This document shows positions 36,799-46,460 of a stretch of 64,000 nucleotides of DNA, in pieces. Within the stretch, counting starts at the first letter, position 1; every line of letters starts with the position of its first letter. The notes under the pieces were generated by a model. The model saw only the letters and a list, made by a program, of their open reading frames with translations. It was not told the origin of the DNA and ran no database searches. The translations under genes and the position numbers were made by a program. Source of the stretch: an uncultured beta proteobacterium (GTDB lineage: Bacteria; Pseudomonadota; Gammaproteobacteria; Burkholderiales; SG8-39); contig CAIYPG010000064.1 in the NCBI GenBank assembly GCA_903928055.1, positions 54,784 to 118,783 of the forward strand, in the 5' to 3' direction.

Positions 36799-37587
36799 TC
36801 AGGCGCCGGCCTGCATGATCCGGCGATAGCACCGGGTGAACTCCTGTGGCGTGGGCTTTCCCGGGATGCAGCTTGCGGGCACGCGTTGCATGCGACGCTC
36901 GAACTCTTCCGGTGAAATTCCGTAGGCTGCAGCGCCGGCCGGCACATGTGCATGGCTCCAGACCGGATCGCTGCCGGTCAGGTGCAGGTCGGCCATTTCC
37001 GCGAGCGTGAGGAAGCGCGAAAGATTCGCGGGAACCGCCATCATGGCCTTGAACAGCGTTTCGGGCAGGTTCATCTCGCGCAGATATTCTTCGGACAGAT
37101 GGTCTGCGACTTCCAGCGCGAGTGCTGCTTCGGGGTTGGATGCCGTGCTGACATTGGCCCCGCTTGCAGTCACAGTGATCCGTCCGCGATGGATGGCGAC
37201 GGCCTGGTCATTCGCCACGCCGCGTACCACGGCTCCGGCGAGGATGAACACGCAGGCGCTGTTGCAGTGCCCGACGACAAAGGCGTGCACACCGGCGGCG
37301 CGCGCAATGCGACCCATTTCCATCGCCGCCAGCCCGTCGCCGCCACTGCTGTCGAGCAGCAGCAATGCGCCGGCCGGCAGGCGGTTCGGGTCTATGTCTT
37401 CCAGCACCTTGCGCATCTGCGGCACCAGGGCCGGTGTGATCGTGCCGCGGATCTCAAGTACCCTGATTGTCCCCCGGAGGGCCTGGTCGGTCGCGACGGG
37501 TTGTGCGCGACCGACCAGGGCCATGGCAGCCACACACAGGCCGAGCAGCCATGCGCAAATCAGCGGGACATGTGACGTGCGCATCAC
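36799..37587 (-). CDS. Secreted ClpP-fold protein of unknown function
   Basis: 262 residues with an N-terminal hydrophobic segment (VPLICAWLLGLCVAAMALVG). The mature part has the ClpP/crotonase-like pattern: LLLLDSSGGDGLAAMEMGRI, then VGHCNSACVFILAGAVVRG, where the Ser of CNSAC is in the nucleophile position and DSSGG in the oxyanion position, and QAVAIHRGRI may give the His. Resembles COG3904-type predicted periplasmic proteins. Between two binding-protein genes; proteolysis is not shown. Confidence 0.72.
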   Translation of the reverse strand: MMRTSHVPLICAWLLGLCVAAMALVGRAQPVATDQALRGTIRVLEIRGTITPALVPQMRKVLEDIDPNRLPAGALLLLDSSGGDGLAAMEMGRIARAAGVHAFVVGHCNSACVFILAGAVVRGVANDQAVAIHRGRITVTASGANVSTASNPEAALALEVADHLSEEYLREMNLPETLFKAMMAVPANLSRFLTLAEMADLHLTGSDPVWSHAHVPAGAAAYGISPEEFERRMQRVPASCIPGKPTPQEFTRCYRRIMQAGA

Positions 37588-37601
37588 ATCAGTGTGCCGC
37601 G

Positions 37602-38330
37602 TCAGGCGGGGCCTGCAACCGACAGTCCGTTGACCTTGTGCAGCGCGATGAAGCTTGCCACCAGCCCGGATTTTTTGGCATCTTCGACAAATTCAGTCAG
37701 GAACTTCGCGCTGGCTGCGTTGCTGCGCGCCGTGCCGACCGCCTGCTGCACGGCCGTGAACTGGCCGTCGAGGATGCATGAACCGGGTAATTTCTTGACG
37801 TCTGACAACAGTCCGGGGCGCAGCGAAGCAAACACTTCAAGCTTGTCGCGCACGAACAGGTCAAAGGCGCTGGTGCCTTTTTCCGGATGCACCAGCGTTG
37901 CCTGCTTGATGTTGCGCTCCAGCCAGAGGTCGTAGGCAGCGCGTGCGGTGACCGCAATGCGGATGCCGGGCTTGTCAACATCGGCGATCGACTTGATCGG
38001 CGATCCCGCGGGAACGAGATAGGTGGCTTCGATTTCGGCATAGGCGGCGGTGAAGAAAATCTTCTCCGCGCGCTGCGGCTCGGCGCCGATCAGTGCAATG
38101 TCCCAGGCATTTGTCTCCGCTGCGTCGGCGATTTCGCCCGGCTTGGGATAGGGCACGTACTTGAGCGGCACGCCCAGGCGTTCGGCAATCGCGCCGGCCA
38201 TGCTGGGTGATACCCCGGTGGGATCGCCGTTCGGTGCGCGACCGGTTACGAGCAGGCCATTGCCCATGTTGATCGCGGCGCGCAGCACACCGGTGGGTGC
38301 GAGTTCCTTGAGCAGTTGTTGCTGGGACAT
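37602..38330 (-). CDS. SBP family 3-like protein without signal peptide
   Basis: 242-residue protein with the amino-acid-binding fold of family 3 solute receptors: GVLRAAINMGNGLLVTGRAPNG, GVSPSMAGAIAERLGVPLKYV, AWDIALIGAEPQRAEKIFFT and ADVDKPGIRIAVTARAAYD. The N-terminus MSQQQLLKELAPTG shows no signal peptide, and GGAGG-type sequence precedes this ATG, so it is probably cytoplasmic. It may be a soluble sensor or enzyme-like relative (cyclohexadienyl dehydratase-type fold) instead of a transporter receptor. Confidence 0.8.
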   Translation of the reverse strand: MSQQQLLKELAPTGVLRAAINMGNGLLVTGRAPNGDPTGVSPSMAGAIAERLGVPLKYVPYPKPGEIADAAETNAWDIALIGAEPQRAEKIFFTAAYAEIEATYLVPAGSPIKSIADVDKPGIRIAVTARAAYDLWLERNIKQATLVHPEKGTSAFDLFVRDKLEVFASLRPGLLSDVKKLPGSCILDGQFTAVQQAVGTARSNAASAKFLTEFVEDAKKSGLVASFIALHKVNGLSVAGPA

Positions 38331-38368
38331 GGTTTTTCCTCCGTAGGGTTATTTTTTGGCAGCATGGA

Positions 38369-40468
38369 TTAGACCACGCTGCTGTTCGCTACGCCGTTGT
38401 CCGGATTGTTCCGGACCCAGTCACGCCACAGGCCACGCAGCGCGGCCGTGAAGTCGCGGGCAAAGCCCGCGTAATCCGCCAGTGGCGAGGCGGCGAATTG
38501 CGGCCGGAGGTTGCGGCGTATTTCGGCAAGGCATTCAAGATCGCCGGCAAGTCCGCTGGCAATGCCGACATAGCGGTCTTCAGTGCTGGCAATCCACTCT
38601 GCATGACCCAGGTTGTGCAGCATGGCCAGTGTCTGCCGTCCGGCGATGAGCGGTTGGTCCAGCGTGACCACCGGCACGCCCATCCACAATGCCTCGAAGC
38701 TGGTCATGCCGCCGCAGAAGGGAAAGGGATCGAGCGCAATGTCGATGCCGTGGTAGGCGCGCGCGGCTTGCTCCAGCGGCACGAAGTTGCGCAACTCCAT
38801 GCGCTCGCGCGCAATGCCCAGGCTTTCGGCCAGCGCGGCGAAGCGCTCGCGATTGGCGGCATCGTTCAGCGAAGCCGCCTGGATGGCGAGACGCGATCCG
38901 GGGACGGCGGCAAGGATGCCGCCCCATAGGGCCAGCACCTTTGTGTTGAGTTTGGACAGGTTATTGAAGCAGCCGAAAGTCACATGGCCGCGCTCGAGCG
39001 CCGGCAGCGTATTCACTTCGGGCACGAATTCCCAGGGCTCGAAGCAGAAGCGCGTATGCGGCAGACGTACCAGCTTTTCAACGAAGCAGGCATCCTGCCC
39101 GGGTGGTGAAGAGTACGGATCGGTCAGGAAATAATCCATCGTGTCGAGGCCGGTGGTATTGAAGTAGCCAAGCCAGCTCACCTGAACTGGCGCGGGCTTC
39201 TGCGCGAAAACGCCAAGGCGGTTGTGCGTGGTGTGGCCGGCGAGGTCGATCAGGATGTCGATGCCATCGGCCTGGATCCGGCGGATGACATCCTCGTCCT
39301 TCATGCCGTAGATGTCGCGCCATCCGGCGCTGGCCTTGCGCAGGCGCCCGGTGACCACGTCGCCCGACGGGAAGTTGTAATAGCAGAAGATTTCTGCAGC
39401 ATTCCGATCCAGTCGTTCCAGCGTCGCCGCGCACAACGCTGCGACCGGGTGGCGGCGCAGGTCGGGTGAAACGAGGCCGATGCGCAACCGGCGTTCGAGG
39501 TTGCGATCGTTTGTCCATGTTCGGATGCGTTTGTGCGTTGCGCCGGTGCCTGCAAAGCGCCGTGCCCAGTCACGATGTGCCTCGATGACGTCCTGCGGTG
39601 TGGTGGTTGGTTCGTAATTGATGCAGGCGGCAATGGACGATGCGGTGTCGGCGAGCGCCGGATTCAGGCGCAGCGTCTCGCGATAATGCCGCAGTGCATC
39701 GGTCATGCAGCCGAGCTGGTTGTAGCAATTAGCGAGGTTGCTGTGTGTCTTGAGGCGATCACCCGGTTCAGGGTTGGCATCGAGCACGGCACGGTAGTGC
39801 TGCTCGGCTTCGCTCCACGCATCCTGCTGCTGCAGGCTGTAAGCGAGCATGAGGCGCGCCGCCAGCGGCTGGTCCGCTTCCTGCCAGTGTTCGCTCAGCA
39901 GCCCGGCGGCTTCATGGTGGTATTGCTTCGAGCCGGTGACGCGGTCGCCATGGGCGATCAGCATGGTGGCCAGGTCGAACCGCAGGCCGGGCAGGGCAGG
40001 GTCCAGCTGGAAGGCGTGGCGCAGGGCCTCAACCGCCTCGCCGAAATGTGACTGTTCGAAGCGCGCCTTGCCGAGGTTGAACCAGGCGGCGGCGTAGTCC
40101 GGTTTCAGGCGTGTTGCTTCGGTGAAGGCGGCTGCGGCTGCCTCCGGTTCCTGCAATGCCGTCAGCACATTGCCCAGGTTGAAGTGGAACAGCGCGGAAT
40201 CGGGCCTGGCCAGGATGGCGGCATTGATGGATTGCAGCGCGGCGGCATGGTCTTCGCGTTGATGCTGGGCAACGCCCAGCAGGTGCAGCGCATCGGGATG
40301 GCCTGGCGTCGTGTTCAACAGTGCGCGGTACAGCGCCTCGGCCTCATCCAGCCGGCCGGCTTCATGCAGGCCGATGGCGCGTTCCAGTTCGGCTTCATGC
40401 GCGGAACTGGACAGGGGCGCACGGGCCGCGCCACCGAACAGGCTTTTCAGCGCATCCCGCAGGCCCAT
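38369..40468 (-). CDS. TPR-containing O-GlcNAc transferase (SPINDLY/OGT-like)
   Basis: 699 residues. An N-terminal TPR array (about residues 25-300, repeats such as HFNLGNVLTALQEPEAAAAA and AWFNLGKARFEQSHFGEAVE) leads into a glycosyltransferase family 41 catalytic region with LRIGLVSPDLRRHPV, DILIDLAGHTTHNRLGVFA, PVQVSWLGYFNTTGLD, HVTFGCFNNLSKLNTKV and PFPFCGGMTSFEALWMGVPV. Expected to glycosylate protein Ser/Thr, or in bacteria flagellin or other surface proteins. Fourteen nt separate it from suhB upstream. Substrates unknown. Confidence 0.9.
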   Translation of the reverse strand: MGLRDALKSLFGGAARAPLSSSAHEAELERAIGLHEAGRLDEAEALYRALLNTTPGHPDALHLLGVAQHQREDHAAALQSINAAILARPDSALFHFNLGNVLTALQEPEAAAAAFTEATRLKPDYAAAWFNLGKARFEQSHFGEAVEALRHAFQLDPALPGLRFDLATMLIAHGDRVTGSKQYHHEAAGLLSEHWQEADQPLAARLMLAYSLQQQDAWSEAEQHYRAVLDANPEPGDRLKTHSNLANCYNQLGCMTDALRHYRETLRLNPALADTASSIAACINYEPTTTPQDVIEAHRDWARRFAGTGATHKRIRTWTNDRNLERRLRIGLVSPDLRRHPVAALCAATLERLDRNAAEIFCYYNFPSGDVVTGRLRKASAGWRDIYGMKDEDVIRRIQADGIDILIDLAGHTTHNRLGVFAQKPAPVQVSWLGYFNTTGLDTMDYFLTDPYSSPPGQDACFVEKLVRLPHTRFCFEPWEFVPEVNTLPALERGHVTFGCFNNLSKLNTKVLALWGGILAAVPGSRLAIQAASLNDAANRERFAALAESLGIARERMELRNFVPLEQAARAYHGIDIALDPFPFCGGMTSFEALWMGVPVVTLDQPLIAGRQTLAMLHNLGHAEWIASTEDRYVGIASGLAGDLECLAEIRRNLRPQFAASPLADYAGFARDFTAALRGLWRDWVRNNPDNGVANSSVV

Positions 40469-40482
40469 GGCTGGACGAGACC

Positions 40483-41274
40483 CTATGCCTTCACGTGCGG
40501 CGCGATGACTTGCAGGAGTTGCGCAAACACCTTTGGATTGCCGCCGGCAATGCGGCCGCTTTCGATATATCCGGCATTGCCGCGCAGGTCGCCTACCAGC
40601 CCGCCGGCTTCCTGCACGAGCAAGGCGCCTGCGGCCATGTCCCAGGGCGCGAGGCCGATTTCCCAGAAGCCATCGAGGCGGCCGGCGGCAACCCAGGCCA
40701 GGTCGAGTGCCGCGGCACCGGCGCGGCGTATGCCGGCAACGTTCGGAATCATGTCGCGGAACATGCCCATGTATTCGTCCATGTGCGAGAAGTCGCGGAA
40801 GGGAAAGCCGGTGCCGATCAGCGCATCCTGCAGTTCGGCGCGCTTGGAGACGCGGATGCGCTTGTCGTTGAGAAAGGCGCCGCCGCCGCGCGATGCCGTG
40901 AACAGTTCATTGCGGGCCGGGTCGTAGATCACGGCATGGACAAACTGGTCCTTGTGACGCAGCGCGATGGACACGGCGTACTGGGGAAAGCCATGGATGA
41001 AGTTCGTGGTGCCATCCAGCGGATCGATAACCCAGGTGTATTCGGCCTGTGCTCCACCCTGGGCGCCGGATTCCTCGGCGAGGATGGCGTGTTCGGGAAA
41101 GGCGCGCTTCAGGATGTCGATGATTTCGATTTCCGCAGCCTTGTCGACCTCGGTGACAAAGTCGTTGTGCTGCTTGCGCGTAATCGTCAGGCCGTCAATG
41201 TCGCGCGCGGCGCGGTTGATGACGGCGCCGGCACGTCGGGCGGCTTTCACCGCAATGGTCAGCGTCGGATGCAT
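40483..41274 (-). CDS. suhB: Inositol-1-monophosphatase SuhB
   Basis: 263 residues from ATG 41274, the conserved start [16 protein letters not shown]. Metal-binding motifs EESG (in [11 protein letters not shown]) and [19 protein letters not shown], and the late [15 protein letters not shown], are intact. Hydrolyses inositol phosphates with magnesium and in proteobacteria also works in rRNA transcription antitermination. Divergent from trmJ, a common betaproteobacterial arrangement. Confidence 0.93.
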   Translation of the reverse strand: MHPTLTIAVKAARRAGAVINRAARDIDGLTITRKQHNDFVTEVDKAAEIEIIDILKRAFPEHAILAEESGAQGGAQAEYTWVIDPLDGTTNFIHGFPQYAVSIALRHKDQFVHAVIYDPARNELFTASRGGGAFLNDKRIRVSKRAELQDALIGTGFPFRDFSHMDEYMGMFRDMIPNVAGIRRAGAAALDLAWVAAGRLDGFWEIGLAPWDMAAGALLVQEAGGLVGDLRGNAGYIESGRIAGGNPKVFAQLLQVIAPHVKA

Positions 41275-41397
41275 GGATTTCCCGGATTTTGAAAAAGAGC
41301 GTTTGCCTGTGCGCAGCGTGCAACACAACTTCGGCGCAATGTGGCGCAATTCTATCAGGCGGGGCTACGAAAACGACCGGCCGATTAGAATGCGCGC

Positions 41398-42135
41398 ATG
41401 TCTTCCGACCTTTTTTCACGAATTCGCGTTGTCCTGAGCTGCACATTTCATCCGGGCAACATCGGCAGCGCGGCGCGCGCCATCAAGACCATGGGGCTGT
41501 CGCGGCTGGTGCTGGTGTCACCGGTGCGCTTTCCCGATCGCGAAGCGAATGCGCTGGCCTCGAATGCGGTGGATGTGCTGGAGAACGCTGTCGTCTGTTC
41601 ATCGCTGGATGAGGCGCTGGCCGGAACGGCGCTGCAGATTGCTTTCACGGCGCGCAGTAGGGCGCTGTCGCATGCCTCGCTGCCGGTGCGCGAGGCGGTC
41701 GTCGATGCAGTGAGCGTTGCCGCGTCGCAGGAAGTCGCGCTGGTGTTCGGCAACGAGACGGTGGGGCTGTCGAACGAGGATGTCATTCGCTGCAATCGCG
41801 TGGCCTTCATTCCGACCGATGCGGAGTCGAGCTCGCTGAACCTTGCCGCCGCAGTGCAGATCGCGGCGTATGAGCTGCGGCTTGCGGCGCTGGGGTCACC
41901 CGGAGCGCAGGAGAGCGCATCGGAACTGGCGCCCCATGAAGAGATGGAACGCTTTTTTGCGCACCTGGAGAAAAGCATCTACGCCAGCAGCTTTTTGCAA
42001 CCGGACAACCCGCGCCGCATGATGGAACGCCTCCGGAGGCAGTTCGGTCGCTCCGGCCTGGAAAAGGAGGAGGTCAACATCTGGCGCGGGATGCTGTCGG
42101 CCTGGGATGAAAAGTCCAAAAAAGGCAATAGTTGA
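41398..42135 (+). CDS. trmJ: tRNA (cytidine/uridine-32-2'-O)-methyltransferase TrmJ
   Basis: 245-residue SPOUT methyltransferase that methylates ribose 2'-O of nucleotide 32 in tRNA. Motifs include FHPGNIGSAARAIKTMGLS, ALVFGNETVGLSNEDV and the C-terminal knot SSSLNLAAAVQIAAYELR. Divergent from suhB; the 124-bp gap holds both promoters. A promoter for cysE overlaps its final codons. Confidence 0.93.
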   Translation: MSSDLFSRIRVVLSCTFHPGNIGSAARAIKTMGLSRLVLVSPVRFPDREANALASNAVDVLENAVVCSSLDEALAGTALQIAFTARSRALSHASLPVREAVVDAVSVAASQEVALVFGNETVGLSNEDVIRCNRVAFIPTDAESSSLNLAAAVQIAAYELRLAALGSPGAQESASELAPHEEMERFFAHLEKSIYASSFLQPDNPRRMMERLRRQFGRSGLEKEEVNIWRGMLSAWDEKSKKGNS

Positions 42136-42160
42136 TAGGAAAACTCGGAAATAGGATAAT
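42132..42160 (+). promoter_or_regulatory. Predicted cysE promoter
   Basis: TTGATA at 42132-42137 and GATAAT at 42155-42160 with a 17-bp spacer. The -35 box overlaps the trmJ stop codon region, and the cysE start follows 34 nt after the -10. Confidence 0.65.
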
Positions 42161-42193
42161 TCCCGGACTTGATTGGAAAAATCCGGCAAATCC

Positions 42194-42934
42194 ATGTTCA
42201 GCCACCTGAAAGAAGACATCGCCAGCGTATTCGACCGCGATCCTGCGGCGCGCACGACCTGGGAGGTGCTGACCTGCTATCCGGGTTTCCATGCACTGGT
42301 CATCCATCGTTTCTCGCACTGGCTGTGGGGGCATCGCGTGCGCTGGGTGGCGCGCTTCATTTCCCATCTGGCGCGCTGGATGACTGGCATCGAAATCCAT
42401 CCCGGCGCGACCATCGGCCGGCGCTTTTTCATCGACCATGGCATGGGCGTGGTGATCGGTGAGACCGCCACGATCGGCGACGACTGCACGCTGTACCACG
42501 GCGTGACGCTGGGCGGGACTTCCTGGAACAAGGGCAAGCGCCATCCGACGCTGTGCAACGACGTGGTCATCGGTGCCGGTGCCAAGGTGCTCGGCCCCAT
42601 CATCGTGGGCGAGGGCGCGCGGATCGGCTCCAATGCCGTGGTGGTGAAGGATGTACCGCCGGGCGCGACTGCGGTTGGCATTCCGGCGCGGATCATCCTC
42701 GATGAACAGGACAAGGTGCGGGAAGAAAAGGCGGCAAAGCTCGGTTTCTCGGCCTATGCCGTGACCCGGGATGACGATCCGACGGCCAATGCGATCCAGG
42801 GCCTGCTCGACCATACGGTCGAGATGGACAGGCGTATGGAACTGATTTTAAAGGAACTTGAGACCTTGAAGTCCGATCAGGACTCAGCGCTTTCGGCTGA
42901 ACGCTGGGCGGACCGCAAGGTGGCGGGCAAGTAG
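42194..42934 (+). CDS. cysE: Serine O-acetyltransferase CysE
   Basis: 246 residues from ATG 42194 ([17 protein letters not shown]). Makes O-acetylserine for cysteine synthesis. Left-handed beta-helix hexapeptide repeats: [53 protein letters not shown] and [13 protein letters not shown]. The catalytic His/Asp pair lies in [10 protein letters not shown]. The C-terminal tail past residue 175 is longer than the short form, which may influence feedback. Close to iscR, fitting cysteine supply for Fe-S assembly. Confidence 0.94.
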   Translation: MFSHLKEDIASVFDRDPAARTTWEVLTCYPGFHALVIHRFSHWLWGHRVRWVARFISHLARWMTGIEIHPGATIGRRFFIDHGMGVVIGETATIGDDCTLYHGVTLGGTSWNKGKRHPTLCNDVVIGAGAKVLGPIIVGEGARIGSNAVVVKDVPPGATAVGIPARIILDEQDKVREEKAAKLGFSAYAVTRDDDPTANAIQGLLDHTVEMDRRMELILKELETLKSDQDSALSAERWADRKVAGK

Positions 42935-42962
42935 CCCTTGCAGCGGCGGTGTTTCCCTTGGT

Positions 42963-43640
42963 TTAGTCGCTGAACCCCACGTAGTGAACAAAATCGCTGT
43001 TGGGCTGGCGGTCGGATGTGACGGCATTGGCCGCGAAGTTATCGTCCGGATAACCCATGGCGATGCAGGTCATGATGGCCTGATCTTCAGGAATGTTGGC
43101 AACTTCGCGGACAATATCTGACCGGGTGATTCCCTGGCCGTTGACCACGGTCCCCAGGCCCTGGTCCCACGCGGCGAGCACGATGCCATAGCAGAGCGCG
43201 CCGAGGTCGAAGTGGCAGGTCGCGCCCGGGTCAAGCACGCGGTCATAGGTCAGCACCAGCGAGACCGGCGCATCGAATTGCCGGAATCCCCGCAGAACCC
43301 AGTCCTGCCGCATCGCCTTGTCATCCCGCGCAATGCCCATGGCGGCAAAGAGTTTCTTGGCGATCTCGACCTGCCTGAAGCGATGGACGCCTTCATAGGC
43401 ACCGTGGGTGAGGATGTCGCGCTTTGGCTTGGCGCCAGCGACCATCTCTGCCATGTTGCGTTCCCGGACGCGTTCCAGCGGCTCGCCGGTCAGAACGTGA
43501 ACATGCCAGGGTTGCGTGTTCATCGATGAGGGGGCGCGCTTGGCGATCTCGATGACCTGTTCGATCAAGGACCGCGGCACGGGCACGGGTTTGAACCCTC
43601 GTACACTTCTGCGAGACGTTACAAGTGCTTCGAAATTCAT
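42963..43640 (-). CDS. Nitroreductase family FMN oxidoreductase
   Basis: 225 residues from ATG 43640 (MNFEALVTSRRSVRGFKP). FMN-binding SRRSVRGF and SSMNTQPWHVHV near the N-terminus and GVVNGQGITRSDIVREV-like (LGTVVNGQGIT) and CIAMGYPD near the C-terminus fit NADPH-dependent nitroreductases. Convergent with cysE and divergent from iscR. Natural substrates are probably quinones or nitroaromatics. Confidence 0.9.
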   Translation of the reverse strand: MNFEALVTSRRSVRGFKPVPVPRSLIEQVIEIAKRAPSSMNTQPWHVHVLTGEPLERVRERNMAEMVAGAKPKRDILTHGAYEGVHRFRQVEIAKKLFAAMGIARDDKAMRQDWVLRGFRQFDAPVSLVLTYDRVLDPGATCHFDLGALCYGIVLAAWDQGLGTVVNGQGITRSDIVREVANIPEDQAIMTCIAMGYPDDNFAANAVTSDRQPNSDFVHYVGFSD

Positions 43641-43798
43641 CCTTGTTCTTCCTCGTTTTTTCACGCAATGGGCGTGCATTTTTCTAAAATACGGATCTGG
43701 CGGGTATCGAGTTGAAATTTTCGCACGTCCAGCCCGGGTTGCCGACCCGCCCGTGGAAACTGGGATCGCTTCGGCTACGGTAAAGCGTATTTTATTAG

Positions 43799-43828
43799 TT
43801 GACCTTTATGCTCGGGATTTGGTATAGT
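43799..43828 (+). promoter_or_regulatory. Predicted isc operon promoter
   Basis: TTGACC at 43799-43804 and TATAGT at 43823-43828, spacer 18 bp, located 38 nt before the iscR ATG. It is the only strong promoter visible ahead of the isc genes. Confidence 0.7.
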
Positions 43829-43848
43829 TGACAAAATTCATCGGGTAC
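43824..43848 (+). promoter_or_regulatory. Candidate IscR type 1 binding site
   Basis: ATAGTTGACAAAATTCATCG then GGTAC overlaps the -10 box. It resembles the ATAGTTGAC...TCGGGTAT arrangement of 2Fe-2S IscR operators at iscR promoters, so autorepression is expected. Pattern match by eye only. Confidence 0.6.
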
Positions 43849-43865
43849 TGACTGGCGGAGGCCAC

Positions 43866-44357
43866 ATGAGGCTGACTACAAAAGGACGATTCGCGGTAAC
43901 TGCAATGCTGGATCTGGCGCTGCACCATGGCCGGGGTCCGGTGACGCTTTCCGGCATCAGCCAGCGACAGGGCATTTCACTGTCGTATCTGGAGCAGTTG
44001 TTCGGGCGCCTGCGCCGCCATGCGCTGGTGGACAGCGTGCGCGGACCGGGCGGCGGCTACACGATCGCCCGCGACCTGGACAAGGTGTCGGTGGCGGAAA
44101 TCGTCACCGCCGTGGACGAAACACTGGACGCCACACAGTGTGGCGGCAGACAGGACTGCCTGGGCGACAAGCGCTGCATGACCCATGACCTGTGGTCCAC
44201 GCTGAACAAGAAGATGCATGCCTATCTGGATTCGGTGTCCCTGCTCGATCTGGTCGAGAAACAGAATGCACGCGAAGCACACCAGGTGAAGGTGCTGCAG
44301 GACAAGAGGCCGGCGGTCAGTGAAGGCGCAGACAAACCGATGCCGGTGTCTGCCTGA
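43866..44357 (+). CDS. iscR: Fe-S cluster regulator IscR
   Basis: 163-residue Rrf2-family repressor. Winged helix [18 protein letters not shown] to [17 protein letters not shown]; cluster ligands Cys in [15 protein letters not shown] (three cysteines, spacing 6 and 6) and His in MTHDLW. With a bound 2Fe-2S cluster it represses the isc operon. GGAGG lies four nt before ATG. First gene of the iscRSUA-hscBA-fdx-iscX operon, 25 nt from iscS. Confidence 0.97.
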   Translation: MRLTTKGRFAVTAMLDLALHHGRGPVTLSGISQRQGISLSYLEQLFGRLRRHALVDSVRGPGGGYTIARDLDKVSVAEIVTAVDETLDATQCGGRQDCLGDKRCMTHDLWSTLNKKMHAYLDSVSLLDLVEKQNAREAHQVKVLQDKRPAVSEGADKPMPVSA

Positions 44358-44382
44358 TCCGGATCAGAATTACGGAACGAAC

Positions 44383-45591
44383 ATGAAACTACCGATTTAC
44401 CTCGACTACTCCGCGACCACGCCGGTTGATCCGCGCGTGGCGCAGAAGATGATGACCTACCTGACCGAACACTTCGGCAATCCGGCCTCGCGCTCCCACC
44501 CGTTCGGCTGGGAAGCCGAGAAGGGCGTGGAAGAGGCACGCGGCCATGTCGCGGCGCTGATCAACGCCGATGTGCGCGAGATCATCTGGACCTCCGGCGC
44601 GACCGAGGGCAACAACCTGGCGATCAAGGGCGCGGCGCAGTTCTACAAGACCAAGGGCAAGCACCTCATCACCCAGAAGACCGAGCACAAGGCGGTGCTG
44701 GACACCTGCCGCGAGCTGGAGCGCCAGGGCTTCGAGGTGACCTATCTCGAAGTGGAAGAAAACGGCCTGGTCGACATCGAAAAATTCAAGGCGGCGATCC
44801 GCCCCGACACCATCATCGCCTCCATCATGATGGTGAACAACGAAATCGGCGTGATCCAGCCGGTCGCGGAGATCGGCGAGATCTGCCGCGAGAAGGGCAT
44901 CATTTTCCATTGTGACGCGGTGCAGGCGGCCGGCAAGGTGGATATCGACGTGACCAGGCTCAAGATCGACCTGCTCACGCTGACCGCGCACAAGATGTAC
45001 GGTCCGAAGGGCGTTGGCGCGCTGTATGTGCGCCGCAAGCCCCGCGTCCGCATCGAGGCGCAGATCCATGGCGGCGGGCATGAGCGCGGCTTCCGTTCGG
45101 GCACGCTTGCCACGCACCAGATCGTCGGCTTCGGCGAAGCGGCGCGCATTGCCAAGGCGGAAATGGCCGCTGACAACGTGCGCATCCGCGCGCTGCGCGA
45201 CAAGCTCTGGAACAGCATAAAGACGATTGAAGAGGTCTACATCAATGGCGACATGGAGCGGCGCATTCCGGGCAACCTGAATGTCAGCTTCAATTTCGTC
45301 GAGGGCGAATCGCTGATCATGGCGATCAAGGACATTGCTGTGTCCTCGGGCTCGGCCTGCACGTCGGCGTCGCTGGAGCCCTCTTATGTGCTGCGCGCGC
45401 TGGGCCGCTCCGATGAGCTGGCGCACAGCTCCATCCGCTTCACGCTGGGCAAGTACACGACCGAGGAAGAAATCGACTACGCCGCCGACCTTCTCAAGCG
45501 CAAGATCGCGAAACTGCGCGAACTCTCGCCGCTTTGGGAAATGCACAAGGAAGGCGTGGACATCAGCAAGGTGCAGTGGGCTGCACATTAA
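44383..45591 (+). CDS. iscS: Cysteine desulfurase IscS
   Basis: 402 residues starting [22 protein letters not shown]-binding Lys in [17 protein letters not shown]-terminal [15 protein letters not shown], and the mobile catalytic Cys loop [21 protein letters not shown] are present. Releases sulfur from cysteine for Fe-S assembly on IscU and tRNA thiolation. Start at 44383 matches the family; upstream in-frame codons overlap the iscR 3' end and are ignored. Length equals the standard group I enzyme. Confidence 0.97.
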   Translation: MKLPIYLDYSATTPVDPRVAQKMMTYLTEHFGNPASRSHPFGWEAEKGVEEARGHVAALINADVREIIWTSGATEGNNLAIKGAAQFYKTKGKHLITQKTEHKAVLDTCRELERQGFEVTYLEVEENGLVDIEKFKAAIRPDTIIASIMMVNNEIGVIQPVAEIGEICREKGIIFHCDAVQAAGKVDIDVTRLKIDLLTLTAHKMYGPKGVGALYVRRKPRVRIEAQIHGGGHERGFRSGTLATHQIVGFGEAARIAKAEMAADNVRIRALRDKLWNSIKTIEEVYINGDMERRIPGNLNVSFNFVEGESLIMAIKDIAVSSGSACTSASLEPSYVLRALGRSDELAHSSIRFTLGKYTTEEEIDYAADLLKRKIAKLRELSPLWEMHKEGVDISKVQWAAH

Positions 45592-45608
45592 GGTTTTGGA
45601 GAAACATC

Positions 45609-46025
45609 ATGGCCTATAGCGACAAAGTCATCGACCACTACGAGAATCCCCGCAACGTCGGCTCCTTCGAGAAGGGTGACGACAGCGTTGGGACTGGCAT
45701 GGTCGGCGCGCCGGCCTGCGGCGACGTCATGAAGCTGCAGATCAAGGTGAACGAGCAGGGCATCATTGAGGATGCGCGCTTCAAAACCTACGGTTGCGGC
45801 TCGGCGATCGCCTCCTCGTCGCTGGTGACCGAATGGGTCAAGGGCAAGACGCTGGACGAAGCGGCGGTCATCAGGAACACGCAGATCGCCGAGGAACTGG
45901 CGCTGCCGCCGGTGAAGATCCACTGTTCGATCCTCGCCGAGGATGCGATCAAGGCGGCGATCGAGGATTACCGCAAGAAGCATGGTGCAGCCGGCCAGGA
46001 AGTCCCGGCCAAGGCCGCAGCCTGA
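45609..46025 (+). CDS. iscU: Fe-S scaffold IscU
   Basis: 138 residues starting [20 protein letters not shown]. The three cluster cysteines appear in [24 protein letters not shown] and [14 protein letters not shown], and the HscA-binding LPPVK motif is intact. Receives sulfur from IscS. It carries a short Ala/Lys-rich C-terminal tail ([16 protein letters not shown]) beyond the usual 128 residues. 17 nt after iscS. Confidence 0.97.
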   Translation: MAYSDKVIDHYENPRNVGSFEKGDDSVGTGMVGAPACGDVMKLQIKVNEQGIIEDARFKTYGCGSAIASSSLVTEWVKGKTLDEAAVIRNTQIAEELALPPVKIHCSILAEDAIKAAIEDYRKKHGAAGQEVPAKAAA

Positions 46026-46053
46026 GGAAGACGGGGAATACGAGGAATACGAT

Positions 46054-46377
46054 ATGGCCATTACGCTGACCGAACGCGCCGCAAACCACGTGCAGGGCTT
46101 TCTTGCCAAGCGCGGCAAGGGCATGGGCCTGCGCCTCGGAGTGAAGACCACCGGCTGCTCGGGCCTGGCCTACAAGCTGGAATATGCTGATGCGCCGAAC
46201 CCGGAGGACGTGCTGTTCGAGACGAATGGCGTCAAGGTGCTGGTCGATCCCAAGAGCCTGCCTTACATCGACGGCACCGAACTCGATTTCGCCCGCGAAG
46301 GTCTGAACGAAGGATTCAAGTTCAAGAACCCGAATGTCAAAGACGAGTGCGGCTGCGGTGAAAGCTTCAACGTCTGA
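46054..46377 (+). CDS. iscA: Fe-S assembly protein IscA
   Basis: 107 residues, [17 protein letters not shown]-type carrier cysteines: [18 protein letters not shown] and the C-terminal CGCGESF, the standard C-x63-C-x-C pattern. Involved in 4Fe-4S maturation and iron delivery. 28 nt after iscU. Confidence 0.96.
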   Translation: MAITLTERAANHVQGFLAKRGKGMGLRLGVKTTGCSGLAYKLEYADAPNPEDVLFETNGVKVLVDPKSLPYIDGTELDFAREGLNEGFKFKNPNVKDECGCGESFNV

Positions 46378-46385
46378 TGCCGTGG

Positions 46386-46449
46386 TTCCCGTCCTGACGG
46401 GAAGACAATAAAATCAACACAACGACAAAGGGGCCTCGGGCCCCTTTTT
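46386..46449 (+). terminator. Hairpin pair between iscA and hscB
   Basis: Two hairpins. The first is TTCCCGTC/GACGGGAA at 46386-46403. The second is AAAGGGGCC/GGCCCCTTT at 46427-46447, followed by TTTTT-A. The latter looks like a true intrinsic terminator, so hscB-hscA-fdx-iscX may be transcribed at a lower level than iscRSUA. Attenuation inside the operon is inference. Confidence 0.75.
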
Positions 46450-46460
46450 AATGCCAAGCG

